From positions 1-39,600 of the forward strand of contig SUXZ01000022.1 in the NCBI GenBank assembly GCA_015060685.1: a DNA stretch of 39,600 nucleotides, given 5' to 3'. Every line of letters starts with the position of its first letter. The first letter of the stretch is position 1. The notes beneath the pieces were generated by a model. The model worked only from the letters and a program-made list of their open reading frames with translations, made no database searches and had not been told where the DNA came from. The DNA is from Mediterranea massiliensis. Lineage in GTDB: Bacteria; Bacteroidota; Bacteroidia; Bacteroidales; Bacteroidaceae. A program made the translations under genes and the position numbers. Positions 16,922 to 26,091 of this stretch are shown piece by piece.

Positions 16922-17806
16922 ATGACACCACTCTTCATCCATTGGAACCCCGACCCTGAGCTGTTTAGCATTGGCGGATTCAGCGTTCGCTACTACGGAT
17001 TGTTATGGGTCATCGGCATTGCACTGGGCTACCTGGTAATGCGCCAACAATACCGCGACAAGCAATTGGGCGACGATAAATTCGAACCCCTCTTCTTCTA
17101 TTGCTTCTTGGGCATCCTTATCGGAGCACGCCTTGGACACTGCATCTTCTACGATTGGGCCTACTACAAGGACCACTTCCTGGAGATGATATTACCCGTA
17201 AAGATACTGCCCACCGGCGATTGGAAATTCACCGGTTATGCCGGATTAGCCAGTCACGGAGGCACCTTGGGATTGATGATTTCGTTATGGCTTTATAGTC
17301 GCAAATACAAAATCCACTACCTCGACATAGTCGATATGATAGCCATTGCAACACCCATCTGCGCTTGTTGCATACGCTTGGCCAACCTGATGAATTCTGA
17401 AATCATTGGCCGCCCCACCGACGTGCCCTGGGCCTTCATCTTCGAACGTGTGGACGAACTTCCCCGTCACCCGGGACAACTTTACGAAGCCCTTGCCTAC
17501 TTCATCTTCTTCATCGGCATGATAGTGCTCTACCGCATCGGACTGAAGAAACGTCGCGAAGCCGAAAACGCCAATAAAGGCAAGATAGGAAGCGAATTGT
17601 CGCTGGCCTACCCCTACCCTCGCGGATTCTTCTTCGGGCTATGTCTGGCCGAGATTTTCACCTTCCGATTCTTCATCGAATTCCTGAAGGAAAACCAGGT
17701 GGGATTTGAAGAAGGTATGACCTTCAACATGGGCCAATGGCTCAGTGTTCCCTTCGTCATCATAGGCATTTATTTCATGTTTTTCTATCAAAAAGCCCAT
17801 AAATAA
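16922..17806 (+). CDS. lgt: Prolipoprotein diacylglyceryl transferase
   Basis: 294 aa, about seven transmembrane segments. Lgt transfers diacylglycerol from phosphatidylglycerol to the lipobox cysteine of prolipoproteins in the inner membrane. Family signatures are [14 protein letters not shown] near the N-terminus, the conserved catalytic-region HGG in [31 protein letters not shown] (containing the essential Lgt signature arginine), and the [10 protein letters not shown] motif. It forms a two-gene unit with ychF. Its downstream flank carries one arm of an unusual inverted repeat (17831-17848). Confidence 0.96.
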   Translation: MTPLFIHWNPDPELFSIGGFSVRYYGLLWVIGIALGYLVMRQQYRDKQLGDDKFEPLFFYCFLGILIGARLGHCIFYDWAYYKDHFLEMILPVKILPTGDWKFTGYAGLASHGGTLGLMISLWLYSRKYKIHYLDIVDMIAIATPICACCIRLANLMNSEIIGRPTDVPWAFIFERVDELPRHPGQLYEALAYFIFFIGMIVLYRIGLKKRREAENANKGKIGSELSLAYPYPRGFFFGLCLAEIFTFRFFIEFLKENQVGFEEGMTFNMGQWLSVPFVIIGIYFMFFYQKAHK

Positions 17807-17830
17807 CATTACTACCCTATAGAAAAAACA

Positions 17831-17941
17831 AAACCGCACCTTTGAATAGTTGGAAAATCACTATCTTTACGGCAAGAAAACAAACATTAAATCTTAACTC
17901 TTACCGTATGAAGTATTCACAATTATTCAAAGGTGCGGTTT
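17831..17941. repeat. 18-bp perfect inverted repeat spanning the GH31 start region
   Basis: AAACCGCACCTTTGAATA at 17831-17848 is the exact reverse complement of 17924-17941. The 75-nt interval between the arms contains the GH31 -7 element, leader and start codon. The left arm contains the TTTG that would serve as the -33 element; the right arm is coding sequence (codons 6-12) within the signal peptide. Confidence 0.9.
17841..17869 (+). promoter_or_regulatory. Probable promoter of the GH31 gene
   Basis: TTTG at 17841-17844 and TATCTTTA at 17862-17869 are spaced 17 nt. The -7 element deviates from consensus in its last base (A for G). Transcription would begin near 17875. Confidence 0.5.
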
Positions 17942-20235
17942 GCTTGTTTTTAGCAACCGCTGCACTACCCCTCAGTGCCCAATTGAAAACCAATGCAGGA
18001 AACCAATACCTGCTATCGCAAACACGCGACGTAAGCGGAGATTTCCTCGACCTTAGCAACACCTATTTCTTTGCCGACAGTCTGGTGAATCTGGACACCG
18101 CCACCGGCGAAGGCGTTGTGCGATGGAAACGCCAACGATTAGTGCCCCGACAGGCGTTTAATGCCAACACCTATCAGCACATCCCGATGCAATCGCTCGA
18201 CTTCCCCAACACCGCCTACGAACAAGACCCCGAATTGCGCTTCTACATCGAGCCGGTAAACGAACGCACCTTGCGTGTACGCATACTTACATCACCCGTT
18301 GTACCACAAGAAGAGGAGTCGCTGATGCTTGTAGGCAAACCTGCCGACGGACGCAACCTGTGGCAAGTATCCAAATCGGCCGATGGTGTTACATACACCT
18401 CTAAATATGGCAGCTTCACCGTCGAAACCTACCCTTGGCGAATGGTTTTGAAGGATGCCAATGGCAAAATCCTTACCCAAACACGTTGTTGGAACGACAA
18501 CGACTCAACCCAAATCAAAGTGCCCCCATTCAGCTTCATCAAGCGCGGAAGCGACAATAGCCGCAGCATCAACCCCGTATGGAGCCTTTCACCGGGCGAA
18601 AAAATCTTTGGTTGCGGCGAGTCGGCCACTACGCTAAATAAGGTGGGACAAAAGGTAAACTTCTTCGTAACCGACCCACAAGGCCCCGAAAGCCCCGATA
18701 TGTACAAGCCGGTACCTTTCTTCTTCAGTAACCGTGGCTATGGCATGTTTATGCACACATCGGCACCGGTAACAGCCGACTTCGGACAAAGCTACATCGG
18801 TGCAAACAAACTCTTTATGGCCGACGAACAGATGGATATCTTCATCTTCTTGGGCGAGCCGAAGGATATTCTCGGCGAATATACCGCCTTGGTTGGCCGT
18901 CCCGAAATGCCACCTCTTTGGAGTTTCGGTACCTGGATGAGCCGCATCACCTACTTTAGCGAAGCCGAAGGACGTGAAGTAGCACAAAAACTTCGCGCAG
19001 AGAAGATTCCAAGCGACGTAATCCACTTTGATACAGGCTGGTTTGGCGTAGATTGGCAATGCGACTATGCCTTTGCTGCCGACCGCTTCGATAACCCCAA
19101 ACAGATGCTCGACGACCTGAAAGCACAAGGTTTCCGCACCTGCTTGTGGCAACTCCCCTACTTCACTCCGAAGAACAAATTCTTCCCCGAACTCATCGAA
19201 AAGAATCTCTATGTAAAGAACGGTAAGGGACAACTTCCTTACGAAGATGTAGTGCTCGACTTTACCAACCCCGAAACCGTGAAGTGGTATCAGGAAAAGC
19301 TGGGCAACCTCATCAGCATGGGTGTAGGAGCCATTAAAGTGGACTTTGGCGAAGGAGCACCCGTAGAAGCCATCTATCATAATGGTAAGAGCGGCCTTTA
19401 CGAACACAACCTCTACCCCTTGCGCTACAACAAGGCCGTAGCCGAGATCACCAAGCAAATCCATGGCGAAAACATCATGTGGGCACGCTCGGCATGGGCA
19501 GGTTCACAACGTTATCCACTGCATTGGGGTGGCGATGCCGCTACCAACAACACCGGTATGCAAGGCACTTTGCGTGCAGGCCTTTCGTTTGGTATGAGCG
19601 GATTCAGCTTCTGGAGCCACGACATCGGCGGTTTTGTAACAAGCACTCCCGACGACCTCTATCGCCGTTGGTTGCCTTTCGGCTTCCTGACCTCACACAG
19701 CCGCGTTCACGGAGCACCTCCTACCGAGCCTTGGCACTTCGGAAAAGAGTTCACCAACTACTTCCGCCAATGTGCAGAGCTGAAATACAAGCTGATGCCT
19801 TATGTATATGCACAAGCCAAGCAATGTACCGAACAAGGTCTTCCAATGCTTCGCGCACTATTGGTGGAATATCCTGACGACCCCGGTGCATGGATGATTG
19901 AAGACCAATACCTCTTTGGTAGCCAACTGCTTGTAGCACCGATGTTGGAAAGTGGAAACAGCCGCGATGTATATCTGCCTGGTAAAGACAAATGGATTGA
20001 CTATCAAACAGGTAAGGTTTACAATCCAGGTTGGAACCACATTGCTTGCGGCAAATTGCCTATCATCATTCTGGTGAAAGACGGTAGCGCCATCCCACAC
20101 ATCCCGGTAGCACAATGCACCGACCAACTGAAGTGGGACAAGGTGACTTGGAAGAAGTATCTTGCCGACAAAAAGCAAGCCGAAGGATGGATCTGTTTGC
20201 CAGCAAATGGTAAGTTGGAAAAGGTGATTAAATAA
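17908..20235 (+). CDS. Secreted GH31 glycoside hydrolase (alpha-xylosidase/alpha-glucosidase type)
   Basis: 775 aa with a signal peptide (KYSQLFKGAVCLFLATAALPLSAQ), so probably periplasmic. After an N-terminal beta-sandwich (about 25-330) comes the GH31 barrel: PPLWSFGTWMSRITYFSEAE, DVIHFDTGWFG, the nucleophile D479 in IKVDFGEGAP, the acid/base candidate D543 in HWGGDAATN, and HDIGGF. The KVDFGE plus ARSAWAGSQRYPLHWGGD pattern is closest to the YicI alpha-xylosidase branch, though alpha-glucosidase activity is possible. It has no susC/susD neighbours and so is not part of a visible polysaccharide utilisation locus. The ATG at 17908 gives a standard signal peptide; the frame is open 22 codons upstream through the promoter region. 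Confidence 0.9.
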   Translation: MKYSQLFKGAVCLFLATAALPLSAQLKTNAGNQYLLSQTRDVSGDFLDLSNTYFFADSLVNLDTATGEGVVRWKRQRLVPRQAFNANTYQHIPMQSLDFPNTAYEQDPELRFYIEPVNERTLRVRILTSPVVPQEEESLMLVGKPADGRNLWQVSKSADGVTYTSKYGSFTVETYPWRMVLKDANGKILTQTRCWNDNDSTQIKVPPFSFIKRGSDNSRSINPVWSLSPGEKIFGCGESATTLNKVGQKVNFFVTDPQGPESPDMYKPVPFFFSNRGYGMFMHTSAPVTADFGQSYIGANKLFMADEQMDIFIFLGEPKDILGEYTALVGRPEMPPLWSFGTWMSRITYFSEAEGREVAQKLRAEKIPSDVIHFDTGWFGVDWQCDYAFAADRFDNPKQMLDDLKAQGFRTCLWQLPYFTPKNKFFPELIEKNLYVKNGKGQLPYEDVVLDFTNPETVKWYQEKLGNLISMGVGAIKVDFGEGAPVEAIYHNGKSGLYEHNLYPLRYNKAVAEITKQIHGENIMWARSAWAGSQRYPLHWGGDAATNNTGMQGTLRAGLSFGMSGFSFWSHDIGGFVTSTPDDLYRRWLPFGFLTSHSRVHGAPPTEPWHFGKEFTNYFRQCAELKYKLMPYVYAQAKQCTEQGLPMLRALLVEYPDDPGAWMIEDQYLFGSQLLVAPMLESGNSRDVYLPGKDKWIDYQTGKVYNPGWNHIACGKLPIIILVKDGSAIPHIPVAQCTDQLKWDKVTWKKYLADKKQAEGWICLPANGKLEKVIK

Positions 20236-20274
20236 AAAATGTCACAAAACCGTTTCTATTTCAAAAAAAACATC

Positions 20275-20282
20275 TACTTTTG
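20275..20282 (+). promoter_or_regulatory. -7 element for the lipoprotein gene
   Basis: TACTTTTG matches TAnnTTTG and lies 38 nt before the ATG at 20321. A weak T-rich -33 region (CGTTTC) is upstream. Confidence 0.5.
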
Positions 20283-20320
20283 CGCCGTCAAACATAACAA
20301 TTAACAAAATTACTATCACA

Positions 20321-20743
20321 ATGAAGAAATTATTCATGGTATGTGTAGCTGCTTTAGCACTTAGTGCATGTGGCTCAAAAACTAATCAAAACCAAGCAAC
20401 CGAAGAGGCTGCTGCTACTACTGAATGTTGCGAACAACAAGCAGCTGAAGCTACTTGCGAAGAGGGCGAAGCTTGCTGCGGCAACAAGGAAGTTTGCGAT
20501 TTGGAAAAGGCTTACAACGATTTGAAAGCCCTTGGTGACAAGTTGACTGACGCTCAAAAGGAAGAGATGGCCAAGCTCGAAAAGGCTATCGAAGATGCTA
20601 AGGCAAAGGCTGCTGAAGCTGCCGCTAACGCAGAAGCTAAGGTAGAAGAAGTTAAAGAAGCTGCTGCCGATGCTGAAGCTAAGGTAGAAGCTGTTAAGGA
20701 AGCTGCCGAAGGCGTAAAGGATGCTTTGAAAAACTTGAAGTAA
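20321..20743 (+). CDS. Small Cys- and Ala/Lys/Glu-rich lipoprotein
   Basis: 140 aa with a lipoprotein signal peptide and lipobox LSAC (mature N-terminal Cys at residue 17). A short segment at about 36-59 holds seven cysteines, in CC, C, CC and C-x-C-like spacing (ECCEQQ, TCEEGEACCG, EVCDLEK). The rest, from about 60, is a strongly helical, heptad-like Ala/Lys/Glu repeat (AEAKVEEVKEAAADAEAKVEAVK) that should form a long coiled coil. The overall plan recalls Lpp-like spacer lipoproteins, but the Cys cluster is not part of those. Function unknown; structural or metal/thiol-binding roles are conceivable. Optimal-looking codons suggest high expression. A strong terminator follows. Confidence 0.75.
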   Translation: MKKLFMVCVAALALSACGSKTNQNQATEEAAATTECCEQQAAEATCEEGEACCGNKEVCDLEKAYNDLKALGDKLTDAQKEEMAKLEKAIEDAKAKAAEAAANAEAKVEEVKEAAADAEAKVEAVKEAAEGVKDALKNLK

Positions 20744-20760
20744 TCTGATTACTTATAGAT

Positions 20761-20797
20761 AAAAATGGCTGCAATGTTTGTTGCAGCCATTTTTTTT
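20761..20797. terminator. Bidirectional terminator between the lipoprotein gene and mutS
   Basis: AAAAATGGCTGCAA (20761-20774) pairs perfectly with TTGCAGCCATTTTT (20781-20794) around TGTTTG, with T- and A-tracts on either side. It serves the convergent lipoprotein and mutS genes. Confidence 0.85.
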
Positions 20798-23423
20798 ATT
20801 TCCCTTTCAGTATGCGCTTGATGTCGTTCAACTTGTTTAGCGCCTCGATAGGCGTAAGGTTGTTCACATCCAGCGTCAATATCTCGTCGCGTATCTGGCT
20901 CAGCACAGGATCGTCAAGTTGGTAAAAGCTCAACTGCATACCCCCCGCTTGCGAAGGAGAATCCACAATCTTCTTACCCGAAACCTTGCCGTTTCCTGTA
21001 TGGCGGTTTTCAGCTTCAAGCTGTTTCAAAATCTCGTCGGCACGTTTCACAATGCTCTTGGGCATACCCGCCAGTTTAGCCACATGAATACCAAACGAGT
21101 GCTCACTGCCACCGCGTTGCAATTTACGCAGGAAGATAACCTTTCCACCCTCCTCGCGCACCGCTACGTTGTAGTTCTTGATGCGTTGGAAACTCTTCTC
21201 CATCTCGTTCAGCTCGTGATAGTGGGTAGCAAACAGTGTGCGTGCCCGTGCCTTGGGATGCTCGTGTATATACTCTACAATGGCCCAGGCAATGGAAATA
21301 CCGTCGTAAGTAGAGGTACCACGTCCCAGCTCGTCGAACAACACCAAGCTTCTCGAAGAGAGGTTGTTCAAAATGTCTGCCGCCTCGTTCATCTCCACCA
21401 TAAAGGTAGATTCGCCCATCGAAATGTTATCGCTGGCACCTACGCGGGTAAAAATCTTGTCCACCAGACCAATTTTCGCGCTCTCTGCCGGCACGAAACT
21501 GCCCACTTGGGCCAACAGCGTTATCAAGGCCGTTTGGCGTAACAGAGCCGATTTACCGGCCATATTCGGACCGGTAATGATAATAATCTGTTGGGATTGC
21601 GTATCCAGCATCACATCGTTGGCCACATAACGTTCGCCAATGGGCATCTGCTGCTCAATCACGGGGTGTCGGCCACCCTTAATTTCCAGCACATCATCAT
21701 CGGCAATCACCGGACGGATGTAATGGTTGCTCTTCGCCACATTGGCAAAACTGAGCAAGCAGTCCAGACACGCCACTTGGTTGGCATCAATCTGAATGGC
21801 CGGTATAAACTCTACAAGCGCCAATACCAACTCGTTGTATAGCTTTGTTTCCAAGGATAGAATCTTCTCTTCTGCCCCCAGAATCTTCTCTTCGTACTCT
21901 TTCAGCTCCTGTGTAATATACCGTTCGGCATTGGCCAATGTCTGCTTTCTGATCCACTCGGCCGGCACCTTGTCTTTGTGTGCATTGCGCACCTCGATGT
22001 AGTAGCCAAACACGTTGTTGAACCCGATTTTCAGGCTCGGAATGCCGGTCAGTTCGCTTTCGCGTTGTTGCAGTTGCAGCAGATAATCCTTTCCGCTATA
22101 CGCAATTCGGCGCAGCTCGTCCAGTTCTTCGTTCACACCCTCGCGAATCACGCCCCCCTTGTTCACCAGCAACGGCGGATCGAGAGCAATCTCACGTTCA
22201 ATGCGTTGGCGGATGCCTACACATGGATTCAGTTGCTCGCCAATGGCATTCAAACTGCCATTATCGGCTTGCACACATGCATTCTTTATCGGCTCGATGG
22301 CTTGCAACGCCACCTTCAGCGCTGCAACCTCGCGAGGTGACACACGCCCCACCGCCGCTTTGGACAGGATACGTTCCAAATCGCCTATCAGTATCAGCTG
22401 CTCCTCAATCTCTTCTTTGAAGTCGGGATGACGGAAGAAGTATTCCACCACATCCTGTCTGTGGCGGATAGGGGAGGCATCCTTCAGCGGGAAGAGCAGC
22501 CAACGCTTCAGCAAGCGTGCTCCCATGGGACTGACGGTGCGGTCTATCACGCTCAGCAGGCTGCTGCCCCCTTCGTTCATGGTGCCCACCAGTTCCAGGC
22601 TGCGCACGGTAAACTTATCCAATCGCACATACTTGTCCTCTTCAATGCGCGAAAGTGACGTGATATGCCCTATCTGTGTGTGTTGCGTCAGTTGCAAATA
22701 TTGCAAAATGGCTCCGGCCGCTACCACGCCCAAACGCAAGTGCTCAACGCCGAATCCCTTCAGATTCTTCACCTCAAAGTGGTTCAGTAGTTTCTCGCGT
22801 GCCGAAACCTCGGCAAAGGCCCAATCCTCCAATTCGAACGTAAAGAACTTATTGCCGAAAGCCTCTTCGAACATTGCCCGACGGCCACGTTCAAACAGCA
22901 CCTCCTTCGGAGCAAAGTTGTTCAGCAACTTATCCACATAGTCGTTGGTACCCTCAGCCACCAGGAACTCTCCGGTCGATATATCGAGGAATGCCACCCC
23001 CGATGTTTTTTTGCCAAATTGGATTGCCGCCAGGAAGTTGTTCTCCTTGTAGTTCAGAATGGTATCATTGATGGATACACCCGGTGTAACCAGTTCGGTA
23101 ATACCACGTTTCACCAGTTTCTTGGTCTGCTTGGGGTCTTCCAACTGGTCGCAAATAGCTACACGCCTGCCCGCTCTAATCAGTTTGGGCAGATACGTAT
23201 CCAAGGCATGGTGTGGAAATCCAGCCATCTCGATGGTTTGTCCACCCTTTCCGTTGTTCCGTTTGGTCAGGGTAATACCCAGAATCTCGCTGGCGGCTAT
23301 AGCATCTTCGCAATAGGTTTCATAAAAGTCACCACAACGAAACAGCATCACGGCATCGGGATGCTTGGTTTTCAGTTCAAAGAACTGTTTCATCATGGGG
23401 GTAAGTACTACTTCTTCGCTCAT
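20796..23423 (-). CDS. mutS: DNA mismatch repair protein MutS
   Basis: 875 aa, full-length MutS1. It recognises mismatches and small loops and recruits MutL. The N-terminal mismatch-binding motif is CGDFYETY (Phe-x-Glu within FYE, near residue 28-32). The ATPase domain carries Walker A GPNMAGKS (618-625, K624), the [10 protein letters not shown] segment, Walker B/signature [15 protein letters not shown] and FATHYHEL. The C-terminal helical region ends with a short dimerisation tail. The start at 23423 follows a TATCTTTG -7 element in the 48-nt gap after the efflux pump gene, so it probably has its own promoter although it lies in the same direction. Confidence 0.97.
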   Translation of the reverse strand: MSEEVVLTPMMKQFFELKTKHPDAVMLFRCGDFYETYCEDAIAASEILGITLTKRNNGKGGQTIEMAGFPHHALDTYLPKLIRAGRRVAICDQLEDPKQTKKLVKRGITELVTPGVSINDTILNYKENNFLAAIQFGKKTSGVAFLDISTGEFLVAEGTNDYVDKLLNNFAPKEVLFERGRRAMFEEAFGNKFFTFELEDWAFAEVSAREKLLNHFEVKNLKGFGVEHLRLGVVAAGAILQYLQLTQHTQIGHITSLSRIEEDKYVRLDKFTVRSLELVGTMNEGGSSLLSVIDRTVSPMGARLLKRWLLFPLKDASPIRHRQDVVEYFFRHPDFKEEIEEQLILIGDLERILSKAAVGRVSPREVAALKVALQAIEPIKNACVQADNGSLNAIGEQLNPCVGIRQRIEREIALDPPLLVNKGGVIREGVNEELDELRRIAYSGKDYLLQLQQRESELTGIPSLKIGFNNVFGYYIEVRNAHKDKVPAEWIRKQTLANAERYITQELKEYEEKILGAEEKILSLETKLYNELVLALVEFIPAIQIDANQVACLDCLLSFANVAKSNHYIRPVIADDDVLEIKGGRHPVIEQQMPIGERYVANDVMLDTQSQQIIIITGPNMAGKSALLRQTALITLLAQVGSFVPAESAKIGLVDKIFTRVGASDNISMGESTFMVEMNEAADILNNLSSRSLVLFDELGRGTSTYDGISIAWAIVEYIHEHPKARARTLFATHYHELNEMEKSFQRIKNYNVAVREEGGKVIFLRKLQRGGSEHSFGIHVAKLAGMPKSIVKRADEILKQLEAENRHTGNGKVSGKKIVDSPSQAGGMQLSFYQLDDPVLSQIRDEILTLDVNNLTPIEALNKLNDIKRILKGK

Positions 23424-23455
23424 AAAGAGTTTTGCATTGTTTCATTTAACGCACG

Positions 23456-23463
23456 CAAAGATA
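23456..23463 (-). promoter_or_regulatory. -7 element for mutS
   Basis: CAAAGATA on the plus strand reads TATCTTTG on the minus strand and is 32 nt upstream of the mutS ATG, in the gap between the MFS gene and mutS. Confidence 0.55.
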
Positions 23464-23471
23464 CTATTTTT

Positions 23472-25028
23472 TCACACATCACCTAATTTCTTATAAAGAA
23501 ACTTCAACGAAGGCATACGTTTATACATTGTATAGCTGAAACGCGATACCGCAATGGCAAGCAGCACCACTATTCCGAAGATAAACGTATAGCCATAAAG
23601 TTCGCGCAAGGTGGCAACCATTGCTTCCGTTCCGATGCTGTTCAAATTGGCCAATGAAGATAGCAGACTGATGTTCAAATCCGTTCCAATAGCCACCAGA
23701 TGTTTGCCCATCAATCCATTAATGGCATGCTGGTAAATGGCATCACCGATAGGAGATGCAATGCCGGTACGCACAAATCCCAAGATACATATCACTTGGA
23801 AATAGACCGTAAAGGGTGCTCTTGCCTGAATAAATACCGTCAGGGTGATGAAGAGCATCAGATGTCCCGCATTGCATAGAATCAACGGCAGAAAAAGCTT
23901 CTCGATGTTCATCTGCTGTGAGAGCAGGAAGTACATCATAGCTACATAGCACACTACCAACGACATACCGATGAAAGTCATCAGCTTTGGCGAGGCCTTC
24001 AATCGCGCCAACGCATACCATGATACCAATGTTCCTATAGCCGCACCAATAAATTCAACCCACTTCAACCGGCTCAAGTTAATGGCATCCCAATGCATCA
24101 CACCGCCGGTAAACGTATTCTGCAACACGTTTTTCGATGCCAGCAAGATGCCCAAGCAGAGAAACAAAATCAGCAGATTCAACAAGTTGCGCACCTGAAA
24201 AGCACCCGTCTCCAAGAACGGATGTCGGGTATAGTGCATCCGCCAGAGGTTGGCGGCCAAGGCCAAACAAGCCGCCCCCAACGCCACCCTGATGTAGGGA
24301 GAGTTGAACCATTCCAATTGATAGCCGTACTGAAAAACAAAAATCAGTGAAAGGATAAAGATGCTCCATAGCACCCCTCCCAACCAATCTACACCATACA
24401 ACGGTTTCTTGGGCATAGGCCTGAAAGGACGCATAAACAACCATGCTATCAGTATCACACCCAGCAGCAAACCAATGGCCAGTGCATGCACATGTTGCCA
24501 ACTATAATAATAAATCAGCTGCATGCTAAAGGCATCGAACAGATGAATCACCCCTAAAACCACCATGAACACAAACGACAGGAACACGGCGTAGTTATAG
24601 GTCGGTGCCACAATAAGCAGCACATTGCTAAAGCACTCGAACGTACCCCATAAACGGCAAAAACCGGCGATGAAACCCAGCAACACCAACAGGAAAGGTT
24701 CGTCCACATGCGGCACAATCACGTTGCACAAGGCCAATCCGGTTGCCGCCATCATCAACGAAGTGCGGTTGGTGAAACAGAATTTCAGTCTGAAAGCCAA
24801 TGGGAAATACATCGTAAGCCCAATCAGCACAGCATGGCTCATCATCTTCACGCCGTCCATCGAAACGGCCAGTTCGCCTTCCATTTGGCTCATGGCGGTA
24901 AAATACATTCCGTTCGAAAACTGGAATGCCGCCAGTATAACCATATACAAGCCGAAGCGGATAGGGTGGGGCACCCAATCCTTGAACGACATCAGTCGGT
25001 AAGTATTTGTTGCTTGTCCGGCCATCAA
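23472..25028 (-). CDS. MFS drug efflux pump, EmrB/QacA-like (DHA2 type)
   Basis: 518 aa with about 14 hydrophobic segments, as in the 14-TMS DHA2 branch of the major facilitator superfamily. It is the inner-membrane pump of a three-part exporter: its start overlaps the stop of the HlyD-type gene by 4 nt (ATGA), and that gene is preceded by an outer-membrane factor gene. Classical DHA2 motifs are weakly conserved, so the sequence belongs to a divergent Bacteroidetes group. Two adjacent methionines are available as start. Exported substrates (drugs, bile salts, detergents) cannot be read from sequence. Confidence 0.85.
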   Translation of the reverse strand: MMAGQATNTYRLMSFKDWVPHPIRFGLYMVILAAFQFSNGMYFTAMSQMEGELAVSMDGVKMMSHAVLIGLTMYFPLAFRLKFCFTNRTSLMMAATGLALCNVIVPHVDEPFLLVLLGFIAGFCRLWGTFECFSNVLLIVAPTYNYAVFLSFVFMVVLGVIHLFDAFSMQLIYYYSWQHVHALAIGLLLGVILIAWLFMRPFRPMPKKPLYGVDWLGGVLWSIFILSLIFVFQYGYQLEWFNSPYIRVALGAACLALAANLWRMHYTRHPFLETGAFQVRNLLNLLILFLCLGILLASKNVLQNTFTGGVMHWDAINLSRLKWVEFIGAAIGTLVSWYALARLKASPKLMTFIGMSLVVCYVAMMYFLLSQQMNIEKLFLPLILCNAGHLMLFITLTVFIQARAPFTVYFQVICILGFVRTGIASPIGDAIYQHAINGLMGKHLVAIGTDLNISLLSSLANLNSIGTEAMVATLRELYGYTFIFGIVVLLAIAVSRFSYTMYKRMPSLKFLYKKLGDV

Positions 25029-26053
25029 TCCAATACTTTACATTCAACATTCATGCCCGAACTCAGTTGGCTCAACTCTTCGGGATTATTGGCGGTAAAA
25101 GCAATCTTAACAGGGATGCGCTGTTCCACCTTCACGAAGTTGCCCGTACTGTTATCCGGCGATGAAACGGCAAACTGTGCACCCGTTGCATTAGCGATGG
25201 ATTCTACCACCCCTTCAAACTCCACACCGGGGAAGGCATCCACCTTCAGTTCCACCTTGTCGCCCACGGCAATGTTTCCACGTTGTGTTTCCCGATAGTT
25301 GGCAATCACCCAACAGCGGCTATCGTCCACCACGGCAAAAAGCGATTTGCCCGGCATCACCAATTCGCCCTCCTGAATACCTTTTCGCGACATAATGCCG
25401 TTGCAAGGAGCCAGTACCACGGTATATGACAAGTTCAGTTCGGCCAAATCCAACGCTGCCTTACACACCTCGATGCGCAGGTCGTTCTGCTCCAATCGCT
25501 GCATCTGCTCATCCTTAACCAGGCGTGTGCTTTTCTTCTGTCGCTGCATGGTTTCCAGTTTTGCCTTCAGCGATTCATATTTGGTTTCAATGCCCTCGAA
25601 CTGTTGGCGAGTCACCGCCTTGTTTTCAAACAACACCTTGAAGCGGTTGTAATCCGCCTCGGCATTGTCCAGCAGAATCTCCACCTCCTTCAACGCTGCA
25701 TCGCTCACTTGCAGGTTGTTGTCGGTAGTCGAAATTGTAGTGCTCATGGCTGTTTTCCCCACCAACGCATTCTGATAGTCGGCTCTGGCCTGTGCTACTC
25801 TCAGCCGATATTCGGCATCCTCTATCAGTACCAAGGTATCACCCTGTCTTACCGGTTGGAATTCGTCAAATCTAATCTCTTTGATAAACCCTTGTACACG
25901 GGCCGATACCGGCACAATGTTTTGTCTCACCTGTGCGTTGTTGGTGTACTCTCCTCCCCAGTGAATAAACAAGGATCCTATCCACACCAATCCACAAACA
26001 ATCAGGGCAATAATAACGATATTAGCAACGGTTTTTCTTTGTTTCTTATCCAT
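25025..26053 (-). CDS. HlyD/EmrA-family membrane fusion protein
   Basis: 342 aa. An N-terminal membrane anchor (NIVIIALIVCGLVWIGSLFIHW, about residues 10-31) is followed by the lipoyl/barrel-sandwich domain (VPVSARVQGFIKEIRFDEFQPVRQGDTLVLIED). A long alpha-helical hairpin (about 75-195), the second lipoyl half (VLAPCNGIMSRKGIQEGELVMPGKSLFAVVDD) and a beta-barrel domain (VGDKVELKVDAFPGVEFEGVVESI) complete the fold. This is the EmrA arrangement that links an MFS pump to a TolC-like channel. It lies between the outer-membrane factor gene (38 nt gap) and the pump gene (4-nt overlap). Confidence 0.93.
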   Translation of the reverse strand: MDKKQRKTVANIVIIALIVCGLVWIGSLFIHWGGEYTNNAQVRQNIVPVSARVQGFIKEIRFDEFQPVRQGDTLVLIEDAEYRLRVAQARADYQNALVGKTAMSTTISTTDNNLQVSDAALKEVEILLDNAEADYNRFKVLFENKAVTRQQFEGIETKYESLKAKLETMQRQKKSTRLVKDEQMQRLEQNDLRIEVCKAALDLAELNLSYTVVLAPCNGIMSRKGIQEGELVMPGKSLFAVVDDSRCWVIANYRETQRGNIAVGDKVELKVDAFPGVEFEGVVESIANATGAQFAVSSPDNSTGNFVKVEQRIPVKIAFTANNPEELSQLSSGMNVECKVLD

Positions 26054-26091
26054 AATTTCATTTCGAAAATTTTTAATGAGTAATAAAACGA

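Noticed and set aside
17842..17907. Longer N-terminus for the GH31 protein
   Set aside because: The added 22 residues cover the promoter region and would bury the signal peptide.
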